Shown here: positions 18,166-24,944 of the stretch, piece after piece | Layout of the letters: each line of letters opens with the position of its first letter | Position numbering within the stretch: the first letter of the stretch is position 1 | Source of the DNA: Streptomyces africanus | Lineage (GTDB): Bacteria; Actinomycetota; Actinomycetes; Streptomycetales; Streptomycetaceae | Direction: 5' to 3' | Length of the DNA: 34,718 nt | Assembly: GCF_002150735.1 (NCBI RefSeq) | Contig: NZ_MUKA01000081.1 | Coordinates: 1 to 34,718 of the forward strand | Notes under the pieces: generated by a model | What the model was told of the DNA's origin: nothing | Database searches by the model: none | What the model saw: only the letters and a program-made list of their open reading frames with translations | Made by a program: the position numbers and the translations under genes

Positions 18166-18174
18166 TGGGGCGCG
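18156..18174 (+). terminator. Hairpin after map
   Basis: CGCGCCCC (18156-18163) and GGGGCGCG (18167-18174) form a perfect 8-bp stem around TGT, using the end of the dispersed repeat as its left arm. It is a likely 3' end for the secY-adk-map transcript, although CTTAAAG follows rather than a T-run. Confidence 0.5.
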
Positions 18175-18233
18175 CTTAAAGATCTGTCCGGTGGGGCAGG
18201 ATCTCTCGATTCGTGTTTCCGAGGGCCCTGTCG

Positions 18234-18278
18234 TAGACTGACTCGTCGGCTCTTGTGTATCCGCATGTCTGCATGCGG
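18234..18278 (+). promoter_or_regulatory. Possible infA promoter and leader hairpin
   Basis: TAGACT (18234-18239) is a possible -10 with a weak -35 (TTCGTG, 18210-18215). Downstream, CCGCATG (18261-18267) and CATGCGG (18272-18278) form a perfect 7-bp hairpin with loop TCTG, about 45 bases before the infA start. The promoter call is weak; the hairpin is directly visible. Confidence 0.35.
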
Positions 18279-18321
18279 CCCGCACTGAGTCGATCAAGGT
18301 AGTCGATTCGAAGGGCGAAGC

Positions 18322-18543
18322 GTGGCCAAGAAGCAAGGTGCCATCGAGATCGAGGGCACTGTCGTCGAGTCTCTTCCGAACGCCATGTTCAAGGTCGAGC
18401 TCCAGAACGGCCACCAGGTCCTGGCACACATCAGCGGCAAGATGCGTATGCACTACATCCGCATCCTCCCTGACGACCGGGTCGTGGTGGAGCTGTCTCC
18501 GTACGACCTGACGCGTGGCCGGATCGTCTACCGCTACAAGTAG
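18322..18543 (+). CDS. infA: Translation initiation factor IF-1
   Basis: 73 residues, with [20 protein letters not shown] (GTG start at 18322) and the S1/OB-fold blocks [20 protein letters not shown] and [18 protein letters not shown]-1 occupies the 30S A site during initiation. GAAGGG (18310-18315) is six bases upstream of the GTG. It is followed by rpmJ after 56 bp, the usual infA-rpmJ-rpsM-rpsK-rpoA-rplQ arrangement. Confidence 0.98.
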   Translation: MAKKQGAIEIEGTVVESLPNAMFKVELQNGHQVLAHISGKMRMHYIRILPDDRVVVELSPYDLTRGRIVYRYK

Positions 18544-18555
18544 ATCTTGCCCGCG

Positions 18556-18570
18556 CCCCGGCTTCCGGGG
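18556..18570 (+). other. Small hairpin between infA and rpmJ
   Basis: CCCCGG (18556-18561) and CCGGGG (18565-18570) form a perfect 6-bp stem with loop CTT, between the infA stop and the rpmJ ribosome-binding site. Its role is unknown; it may modulate rpmJ translation. Confidence 0.4.
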
Positions 18571-18599
18571 TGGTGGCACTGACCCGGAGAACCTCACCC

Positions 18600-18713
18600 A
18601 TGAAGGTCAAGCCGAGCGTCAAGAAGATCTGCGACAAGTGCAGGGTGATCCGCCGTCACGGCCGGGTCATGGTCATCTGCGACAACCCGCGCCACAAGCA
18701 GCGCCAGGGCTGA
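18600..18713 (+). CDS. rpmJ: 50S ribosomal protein L36 (zinc-binding form)
   Basis: 37 residues, starting [20 protein letters not shown]. Cys11, Cys14, Cys27 and His32 are the zinc ligands of the C+ form. L36 binds 23S rRNA near L6 and L16 and is the smallest r-protein. CCCGGAG lies a few bases before ATG 18600. Actinobacteria often have a zinc-free paralogue elsewhere, but only the zinc form is present here. Confidence 0.97.
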   Translation: MKVKPSVKKICDKCRVIRRHGRVMVICDNPRHKQRQG

Positions 18714-18723
18714 CGCACGACCG

Positions 18724-18825
18724 ATCCCTCTGCCTTCATCGCAGGGATTCGCGCGACGCAAGCTGAATATGTTCATACGCAGGACCCGGACCTTCGGGTC
18801 TGACACCCCCGGTCGGAGGCCGGGG
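18724..18825 (+). promoter_or_regulatory. Structured leader before rpsM
   Basis: Three hairpins lie in the 187-bp gap: ATCCCT/AGGGAT (18724-18748), GACCCG/CGGGTC (18783-18800, loop GACCTT) and CCCCGG/CCGGGG (18807-18825, loop TCGGAGG). In other bacteria the alpha operon leader is bound by S4; here rpsD is absent from the cluster, so any regulator is unknown. The role is inference. Confidence 0.35.
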
Positions 18826-18900
18826 ACCCAGTTCGTACCTCGTACGGCGGCTGGGAGTCGGTTCTGCGGAAGACCTCCGTCAAGTAACTGGAGCCATTGA

Positions 18901-19281
18901 ATGGCACGCGTTTCCGGTGTTGACATCCCGCGCGACAAGCGCGTGGAGATCGCCCTCACCTACGTGTTCGGCATTGGCCGGACCCTCTCGCAGCAGACGC
19001 TGGCCGCCACCGGCGTCGACCCGAACACCCGCGTTCGCGACCTCTCCGAGGAGCAGCTCGTCGCGATCCGCGAGTTCGTCGACAACAACATCAAGACCGA
19101 GGGTGACCTCCGTCGCGAGATCCAGGCCGACATCCGCCGCAAGGTCGAGATCGGTACCTACCAGGGTCTGCGTCACCGCCGCGGCCTGCCCGTCCGCGGT
19201 CAGCGCACCAGCACCAACGCCCGCACCCGCAAGGGCCCGCGTCGCGCCATCGCCGGCAAGAAGAAGCCGGGCAAGAAGTAG
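18901..19281 (+). CDS. rpsM: 30S ribosomal protein S13
   Basis: 126 residues. The start [20 protein letters not shown] and the helix-turn region [20 protein letters not shown] are typical, and the basic tail [17 protein letters not shown] reaches the P-site tRNA in known structures. S13 forms intersubunit bridges B1a/B1b. ATG 18901 has ACTGGAGCC upstream. rpsK follows after 64 bp. Confidence 0.98.
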   Translation: MARVSGVDIPRDKRVEIALTYVFGIGRTLSQQTLAATGVDPNTRVRDLSEEQLVAIREFVDNNIKTEGDLRREIQADIRRKVEIGTYQGLRHRRGLPVRGQRTSTNARTRKGPRRAIAGKKKPGKK

Positions 19282-19345
19282 TCCTCAGCGGACGCTCGTC
19301 AGCGGTCTTCGCTGCAGGACCGACCACCTCCCGTAGGAGTTATAG

Positions 19346-19750
19346 ATGCCCCCCAAGGGTCGTCAGGGCGCTGCCAAGAAGGTGCGCCGCAAGGAAAAGA
19401 AGAACGTCGCTCACGGCCACGCGCACATCAAGAGCACGTTCAACAACACGATCGTCTCGATCACGGACCCGTCCGGCAACGTGATCTCCTGGGCCTCCGC
19501 CGGCCACGTCGGCTTCAAGGGCTCCCGGAAGTCCACGCCGTTCGCCGCGCAGATGGCCGCCGAGTCGGCTGCCCGCCGCGCCCAGGAGCACGGCATGCGC
19601 AAGGTCGACGTGTTCGTCAAGGGCCCGGGTTCCGGTCGTGAGACCGCCATCCGTTCGCTCCAGGCGACCGGTCTCGAGGTCGGCTCCATCCAGGACGTCA
19701 CCCCGACCCCGCACAACGGCTGCCGTCCGCCGAAGCGCCGCCGCGTCTGA
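19346..19750 (+). CDS. rpsK: 30S ribosomal protein S11
   Basis: 134 residues, with the S11 blocks [20 protein letters not shown] and [17 protein letters not shown] at the C-terminus. S11 lies on the 30S platform by the E site and the Shine-Dalgarno helix. GTAGGAG precedes ATG 19346. A 153-bp gap with a 12-bp stem separates it from rpoA, whereas in E. coli rpsD occupies the position between them. Confidence 0.98.
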   Translation: MPPKGRQGAAKKVRRKEKKNVAHGHAHIKSTFNNTIVSITDPSGNVISWASAGHVGFKGSRKSTPFAAQMAAESAARRAQEHGMRKVDVFVKGPGSGRETAIRSLQATGLEVGSIQDVTPTPHNGCRPPKRRRV

Positions 19751-19777
19751 CGCGACGCCTTCGGGTTCTCGGTTTTC

Positions 19778-19850
19778 GGGCGGTACGGCTCCGTAAAAGG
19801 GCCGTATCGCCCGTACCCTTGCAGTACCCGTCCCTTTTCGTCGGGGACGG
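19778..19850 (+). promoter_or_regulatory. Hairpins in the rpsK-rpoA gap
   Basis: GGGCGGTACGGC (19778-19789) pairs with GCCGTATCGCCC (19801-19812) through 12 bp including one G-U, loop 11 nt. CCGTCCC (19828-19834) pairs with GGGACGG (19844-19850). There is no T-run, so attenuation, mRNA processing or a regulatory leader for rpoA are alternatives to termination. Confidence 0.4.
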
Positions 19851-19903
19851 TCGAGTCGGGCGTCATATAGCGGGCGCCCCCGACTGAAGGATCTGATCCA
19901 CAC

Positions 19904-20926
19904 ATGCTGATCGCTCAGCGTCCCTCGTTGACCGAAGAGGTCGTCGACGAGTTCCGCTCCCGGTTCGTGATCGAGCCGCTGGAGCCGGGCTTCGGTTACA
20001 CCCTCGGCAACTCCCTCCGCCGGACCCTCCTCTCCTCGATCCCGGGTGCGGCGGTCACGTCCATCCGCATCGACGGTGTCCTGCACGAGTTCACCACCGT
20101 GCCGGGCGTCAAGGAGGACGTCACCGACCTGATCCTCAACATCAAGCAGCTGGTCGTCTCCTCGGAGCACGACGAGCCGGTCGTGATGTACCTGCGCAAG
20201 CAGGGCCCGGGTCTGGTCACCGCCGCCGACATCGCGCCGCCGGCCGGTGTCGAGGTGCACAACCCCGACCTCGTCCTCGCCACGCTCAACGGCAAGGGCA
20301 AGCTGGAGATGGAGCTGACGGTCGAGCGCGGCCGCGGTTACGTCTCCGCCGTGCAGAACAAGCAGGTCGGCCAGGAGATCGGCCGGATCCCGGTCGACTC
20401 GATCTACTCGCCGGTGCTCAAGGTCACGTACAAGGTCGAGGCCACGCGTGTCGAGCAGCGGACCGACTTCGACAAGCTGATCGTCGACGTCGAGACCAAG
20501 CAGGCGATGCGTCCCCGTGACGCCATGGCCTCCGCCGGTAAGACCCTGGTCGAGCTGTTCGGTCTCGCCCGCGAGCTGAACATCGACGCCGAGGGCATCG
20601 ACATGGGCCCGTCCCCCACGGACGCCGCCCTCGCCGCCGATCTGGCGCTGCCGATCGAGGAGCTGGAGCTCACCGTTCGGTCGTACAACTGCCTCAAGCG
20701 TGAGGGCATCCACAGCGTGGGTGAGCTCGTGGCTCGTTCTGAGGCCGACCTCCTCGACATTCGCAACTTCGGTGCGAAGTCCATCGACGAGGTCAAGGCG
20801 AAGCTGGCCGGCATGGGCCTGGCCCTGAAGGACAGCCCGCCCGGATTCGACCCGACCGCTGCGGCGGATGCCTTCGGGGCCGATGACGACGCGGACGCCG
20901 GTTTCGTCGAGACCGAGCAGTACTAA
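19904..20926 (+). CDS. rpoA: DNA-directed RNA polymerase subunit alpha
   Basis: 340 residues. The N-terminal dimerisation domain (residues 1 to about 230; [20 protein letters not shown] and the [20 protein letters not shown] block) assembles the enzyme. A linker leads to the C-terminal domain (about 245-315; [20 protein letters not shown] and [19 protein letters not shown]), which binds UP elements and activators. An acidic tail ends the protein. Length is normal for actinobacteria. Confidence 0.99.
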   Translation: MLIAQRPSLTEEVVDEFRSRFVIEPLEPGFGYTLGNSLRRTLLSSIPGAAVTSIRIDGVLHEFTTVPGVKEDVTDLILNIKQLVVSSEHDEPVVMYLRKQGPGLVTAADIAPPAGVEVHNPDLVLATLNGKGKLEMELTVERGRGYVSAVQNKQVGQEIGRIPVDSIYSPVLKVTYKVEATRVEQRTDFDKLIVDVETKQAMRPRDAMASAGKTLVELFGLARELNIDAEGIDMGPSPTDAALAADLALPIEELELTVRSYNCLKREGIHSVGELVARSEADLLDIRNFGAKSIDEVKAKLAGMGLALKDSPPGFDPTAAADAFGADDDADAGFVETEQY

Positions 20927-20952
20927 GGGCTCGGGACCACCGGTTCGATTTC

Positions 20953-21040
20953 GGGCGCGGGTGCGCTGTGCTTGGTCGCGCCCGCGCGGCGGAGCCGCAT
21001 AATGTCGCGGCCCCGCGCCCCTTCCGGGGGACACCCCGGA
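20953..21040 (+). other. Hairpin-rich rpoA-rplQ intergenic region
   Basis: GGGCGCG/CGCGCCC (20953-20983), GCGGC-GGA-GCCGC (20986-20998) and TCCGGGG/CCCCGGA (21023-21040, loop GACA) follow one another. No T-run is seen. They may adjust the ratio of RpoA to L17 or protect the rpoA mRNA; this is inference. Confidence 0.4.
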
Positions 21041-21118
21041 TCTCCGACGGGCAACCGCTCGCTCGGATACTGACCCCGGTACCTGATACGGCCGGGGCAG
21101 ACACCTAGGAGAAACACC

Positions 21119-21604
21119 ATGCCGAAGCCCACCAAGGGTGCCCGTATGGGCGGCAGCGCCGCGCACGAGAAGCTGATGCTCGCGAACCTCGCGAAGTCGC
21201 TGTTCGAGCACGGCCGCATCACCACCACCGAGGCGAAGGCGCGCAAGCTGCGCCCGTACGCCGAGCGTCTGGTCACCAAGGCGAAGAAGGGCGACCTTCA
21301 CAACCGCCGTCAGGTGCTCCAGGTCATCACGGACAAGAGCATCGTCCACACGCTCTTCACCGAGATCGGCCCGCGCTACGAGAACCGTCCGGGTGGCTAC
21401 ACCCGCATCACCAAGATCGGTAACCGCCGTGGCGACAACGCGCCCATGGCTGTCATCGAGCTGGTCGAGGCGCTGACGGTGGCGCAGGAGGCGACGGGTG
21501 AGGCCGAGGCCGCGACCAAGCGTGCCGCCAAGGACGCCGAGGCTGCCGAGGCTCAGGTCGATGTGACCAAGGCCGAGGACGCCGAGGAGTCCAAGGACGC
21601 CTGA
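21119..21604 (+). CDS. rplQ: 50S ribosomal protein L17 with acidic tail
   Basis: 161 residues. The conserved core ([20 protein letters not shown] to about residue 120, including [20 protein letters not shown]) matches L17. About 40 Ala/Glu/Lys/Asp-rich residues follow that E. coli L17 (127 residues) lacks; they look helical or disordered. L17 lies near the tunnel exit. TAGGAG precedes ATG 21119. It ends the alpha cluster before a clear terminator. Confidence 0.98.
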   Translation: MPKPTKGARMGGSAAHEKLMLANLAKSLFEHGRITTTEAKARKLRPYAERLVTKAKKGDLHNRRQVLQVITDKSIVHTLFTEIGPRYENRPGGYTRITKIGNRRGDNAPMAVIELVEALTVAQEATGEAEAATKRAAKDAEAAEAQVDVTKAEDAEESKDA

Positions 21605-21626
21605 GCGTCTGCCGGGGGCTGTTCGT

Positions 21627-21676
21627 CGGCGGCTGCGGCTTCGTCGTGGTTGTTCGCGCAGTTCCCCGCGCCCCTG
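21627..21676 (+). repeat. Dispersed 50-bp intergenic repeat, copy 2 (after rplQ)
   Basis: It differs at a single position from copy 1 at 18116-18165 and lies in the same orientation, again just after the last gene of an operon. The flanking bases differ between the copies, so the unit itself is what is repeated. Confidence 0.85.
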
Positions 21677-21687
21677 AGAGGGCGTTG

Positions 21688-21724
21688 GCGGGTCCGTTCC
21701 TTTTCAAGGGGCGGGCCCGCTTTT
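21688..21724 (+). terminator. Intrinsic terminator after rplQ
   Basis: GCGGGTCCG (21688-21696) pairs with CGGGCCCGC (21712-21720), nine pairs with one G-U. An inner CCTT/AAGG extends it, and TTTT (21721-21724) follows immediately. It is the best canonical terminator in the window and closes the alpha cluster; truA begins 21 bp later and so probably has weak read-through or its own promoter. Confidence 0.8.
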
Positions 21725-21745
21725 GTGTTCTGAGAGGATCTGCGT

Positions 21746-22600
21746 GTGAGTGATGAAGTGGCACCCGGGTTTGTTCGTGTGCGGCTCGATCTGTCGTACG
21801 ACGGGAGCGAGTTCTCCGGGTGGGCCAAGCAGGCCGGGGGGCGGCGGACCGTGCAGGGGGAGATCGAGGACGCCCTGCGGACCGTGACGAGGTCGGGGCA
21901 GACGTACGAGCTGACCGTGGCGGGGCGTACCGATGCCGGGGTGCATGCCCGGGGGCAGGTGGCGCATGTCGATCTGCCGCGTGAGGTCTGGGCCGAGCAC
22001 CACCAGAAGCTGCTGAAGCGGCTCGCCGGGCGGCTGCCCAGGGACGTACGGGTGTGGGCCCTCAGGGAGGCGCCCAGTGGCTTCAACGCGCGGTTCTCTG
22101 CGGTCTGGCGGCGGTACGCGTACCGGGTCACCGACAATCCCGGGGGCGTCGATCCGCTGCTGCGCAACCATGTGCTGTGGCACGACTGGCCCCTGGACGT
22201 CGACGCCATGAACGAGGCCGCGCGGCGGCTGCTCGGGGAGCACGACTTCGCCGCCTACTGCAAGAAGCGGGAGGGGGCCACCACCATCCGCACGCTCCAG
22301 GAGCTGAGCCTGGACAAAGGCGACGACGGCATCATCACCGCGACCGTGCGGGCCGACGCCTTCTGCCACAACATGGTGCGCTCGCTCATCGGGGCGCTGC
22401 TGTTCGTGGGCGACGGGCACCGGCCGCCGGACTGGCCGGCGAAGGTGCTGGCGGCGGGCGTACGGGACTCGGCCGTGCACGTCGTACGGCCGCACGGGCT
22501 GACACTGGAGGAGGTCGGCTACCCGGCCGACGAGTTGCTGGCCGCGCGCAGCAAGGAGGCGCGGAACAAGCGGTCGTTGCCCTCGGCGGGGTGCTGCTGA
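21746..22600 (+). CDS. truA: tRNA pseudouridine(38-40) synthase
   Basis: 284 residues; it converts U38-U40 in the anticodon stem of many tRNAs to pseudouridine. The catalytic motif [15 protein letters not shown] gives nucleophile Asp63, and the RYAYRV and [19 protein letters not shown] blocks are intact. GTG 21746 is chosen from the family N-terminus ([19 protein letters not shown]) and GAGAGG upstream. Its stop is 18 bp from the stop of the convergent lipoprotein gene. Confidence 0.97.
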   Translation: MSDEVAPGFVRVRLDLSYDGSEFSGWAKQAGGRRTVQGEIEDALRTVTRSGQTYELTVAGRTDAGVHARGQVAHVDLPREVWAEHHQKLLKRLAGRLPRDVRVWALREAPSGFNARFSAVWRRYAYRVTDNPGGVDPLLRNHVLWHDWPLDVDAMNEAARRLLGEHDFAAYCKKREGATTIRTLQELSLDKGDDGIITATVRADAFCHNMVRSLIGALLFVGDGHRPPDWPAKVLAAGVRDSAVHVVRPHGLTLEEVGYPADELLAARSKEARNKRSLPSAGCC

Positions 22601-22618
22601 CCCGCTTTCAGCTGTTCC

Positions 22619-23587
22619 TCACCGGCGGGCGGAGTTCCAGGTGGTGACCAGCCCGGAGAGGGCCCGTGCGGCGGCGTCGGCGTCGTTGCCGTCGCCCCGT
22701 GCCTTGGGGGAGAGCTCCACGTGGAGGAACCGGGCGTGGTGGCGCTCCGCGGCCCTGCCCTGGACGTTGGTGGTGCCTTCCAGGGGGCAGCGAGCCGACC
22801 ACGCCCGGCAGACCCGCAGCCCGTCGGCCTGCATGCCGTCGGCCAGGGCGGCGGCCTCGGTGAAGGTGCTGCGCGCGGCTCCGGTGGAGAGGACCGCCTC
22901 GTAGGGGCGGTCCGAGTCCCGGGCGAAGCCGTGCAGTTGGACGCCCGGGACGTCATGTTTCTGGAGCTCCACGACGAGGGTGTGGAAGAGGCTGTCCTCC
23001 CGGTGGGCGACATCGGCGGCGTCGTCCCGGCCCGCCTCGCGGTGCGCGCCGGCCAGGACCAGCGAGCCGCCGGGGTTGTCCTCCAGGAGCCGCACGCCGA
23101 GGTGTTCGGTGTCCTGGTCGGAGACCGGGTGCGGCACCTGGGCGTTCCAGCGGACGTCGGAGTCGGCGGTCAGGTAGAGGCGCCCCCAGCGTTCGGCCCG
23201 GCCCGGGCGGGCGGCGGCGATCTCGTCGTACCTGCGGCCGGACTGCGTGTCGGTGAGGCGGGTGAGCTTGAGGCCCAGGGGGGCGAGCAGTCGTTCGGCC
23301 TGTGCGGTGTCGCCGTCCAGGAGGTGGCCGACGCCCTCGGCGACGCGCTCGCGCTGGGTGTCGTCCGGCGGGGTGTACGCGGCGTCGGGCTCCAGGCCGG
23401 CCGTGTAGGCGAGGATCCTGCTGCGGACGTCCACCAGCTCCCGGGCGTGCGGAGGAGAGTCGTCCGTTGACCGGTCTGTTGCCGACTGGCAGCCGAACAA
23501 GGCCAGTATGAGTCCGATTTGGACCAGAATACGAGTCAAATGTGACTGTCTTGTGATGGCAACGTCCGTGGTGCATGTGTGCTTCAT
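22619..23587 (-). CDS. Predicted lipoprotein, His/Asp-rich; possible polymer hydrolase
   Basis: 322 residues. A basic N-terminus, a hydrophobic stretch (residues 20-31) and Leu-Phe-Gly-Cys33 suggest a lipoprotein signal. The mature part has a cluster of potential metal or catalytic residues: VPHPVSD (His153, Asp157), AGAHREAGRDDAADVAHRED (His182, Asp192, His195, Asp198), LHGFARD (His219) and LHVELSPKAR (His289, Glu291). From memory this layout resembles zinc-dependent PGA hydrolases of phage type or N-formylglutamate amidohydrolase-like enzymes, but that is a weak inference. It is divergent from a PGA-like operon. The start is uncertain: no ribosome-binding site is seen, and only 14 bases separate it from the GTG of the next gene. 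Confidence 0.8.
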   Translation of the reverse strand: MKHTCTTDVAITRQSHLTRILVQIGLILALFGCQSATDRSTDDSPPHARELVDVRSRILAYTAGLEPDAAYTPPDDTQRERVAEGVGHLLDGDTAQAERLLAPLGLKLTRLTDTQSGRRYDEIAAARPGRAERWGRLYLTADSDVRWNAQVPHPVSDQDTEHLGVRLLEDNPGGSLVLAGAHREAGRDDAADVAHREDSLFHTLVVELQKHDVPGVQLHGFARDSDRPYEAVLSTGAARSTFTEAAALADGMQADGLRVCRAWSARCPLEGTTNVQGRAAERHHARFLHVELSPKARGDGNDADAAARALSGLVTTWNSARR

Positions 23588-23601
23588 GTGAATATGATGC
23601 G

Positions 23602-24807
23602 GTGACACTTCGCAATCCTCTCCGGATAGCCCGGGCGGCAACCGCTTTCCTGGCCACCGTCGCCGTGGCGACCGCATGCACTTCCGCGGCCTCCGCACCG
23701 CAGGTGAAGCCGGGCGGCCGCTCCTTCACCGTCGCCGCCGCCGGTGACGTGCTGATCCACCCCGAGCTGGTCGACCAGGCCGCCAAGGATGCCAAGAAGA
23801 CCGGCGAGGGGGAGGCCGGGCTGGACTTCGGGCCGCTGCTCGCCGGGATCAAGCCGGTCATCAGCAAGGCCGACCTGGCCATCTGTCACATGGAGACGCC
23901 CGTCGGAAAGCCGCGGGGCCCCTTCGAGGGGTACCCGGAGTTCCTCGTCCCGCCGCAGATCCTGACGACGCTCAAGGACGTGGGCTACGACACCTGCTCG
24001 ACGGCCTCCAACCACACCTACGACCACGGCCTCGGGGCCGTCAGGCGCACGCTGAACGCCATGGACAAGGCCGGCCTCGGCCACACCGGTTCGGCCCGCA
24101 CGCCCGAGGAGGCGGAACGGATCAACATCCGTGACGTGAACGGCGTCAAGGTCGCCCATCTCGCGTTCTCCTGGATGTCGTTCCTGAACCCGACGCCGGA
24201 GAAGGAGAAGTGGGCGTTCAACCAGATCGACACGGACGCCATCAAGAAGGCCGAGGCCCGGGCCCGCGAGAAGGGCGCCGAGGTGGTCATCCTCTCGGTC
24301 CACTGGGGGCTCGAGCACTACAACGAGCCGAGCGTCCCCCAACTGCAGTTGGCGGAGCGGCTCACCGAGGAGACCGGGGTCGACCTGGTGATCGGGCACC
24401 ACGCCCACGTGGTGCAGCCGATCCAGAAGGTGAACGGCACCTGGGTCGCCTACAGCCTGGGCAACCAGGTCGCCCGGCACTCCTCGCCCACCGGGCTCAC
24501 CGAGGAGGGCGCGATCGGCTGGTTCGAGTTCCGCGAGACGACCGACGGCTGGGACGTCTCCGCCCGCTACGCCACGACGCTGGTGGAGCTCCCGCCCGAG
24601 GTGGAGGCCGGTGAGAAGCCGCCCGCCGACGCGGTCGAGGACCACCGGGTGGTGGACGTGCGGCGGGCGCTCGACGAGCCCGGCGACCTCTCCGAGGAGC
24701 GGCTCGCGCGCTACCGGCTGGCGGCCGACCGCACGCGCGGCTTCCTGTACAACCGCGGGGCGCCGGGCGGCGACGGCCTGAAGGAACTCACGCTGGAGGG
24801 TGACTAG
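23602..24807 (+). CDS. pgsA: CapA/PgsA-family lipoprotein (PGA synthesis and export)
   Basis: 401 residues from GTG 23602. A signal ending AVATAC26 suggests a lipoprotein. The CapA metallophosphoesterase-like core follows: GDVLIH (Asp49, His53), METP (Glu98), SNHTYDHG (137-143), HWGLEH (234-239), GHHAHVVQP (265-273) and YSLGNQ (284-289). CapA/PgsA is required for transport of poly-gamma-glutamate in Bacillus; its exact reaction is unsettled. The gene opens an operon-like run with pgsB and pgsC, which strongly supports the assignment. An in-frame ATG at 23575 would overlap the divergent gene; neither start has a clear ribosome-binding site. Confidence 0.88.
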   Translation: MTLRNPLRIARAATAFLATVAVATACTSAASAPQVKPGGRSFTVAAAGDVLIHPELVDQAAKDAKKTGEGEAGLDFGPLLAGIKPVISKADLAICHMETPVGKPRGPFEGYPEFLVPPQILTTLKDVGYDTCSTASNHTYDHGLGAVRRTLNAMDKAGLGHTGSARTPEEAERINIRDVNGVKVAHLAFSWMSFLNPTPEKEKWAFNQIDTDAIKKAEARAREKGAEVVILSVHWGLEHYNEPSVPQLQLAERLTEETGVDLVIGHHAHVVQPIQKVNGTWVAYSLGNQVARHSSPTGLTEEGAIGWFEFRETTDGWDVSARYATTLVELPPEVEAGEKPPADAVEDHRVVDVRRALDEPGDLSEERLARYRLAADRTRGFLYNRGAPGGDGLKELTLEGD

Positions 24808-24944
24808 CACCACAGCGCACACGGGGACGAGCGGCACAACCTCGGCCCTTCCCAACAGTCTTGTATACGGCGGTCCGTCACCCCTCCCCCGGGAGCGGTG
24901 TGCGGTGCGGCCGTTCTTCACCCAGAGGCCCCAGGAGACCACCG

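Noticed and set aside
19340..21349. 669-codon open frame on the minus strand across rpsK-rpoA-rplQ
   Set aside because: It is antisense to three certain genes and has no domain signature or ribosome-binding site.
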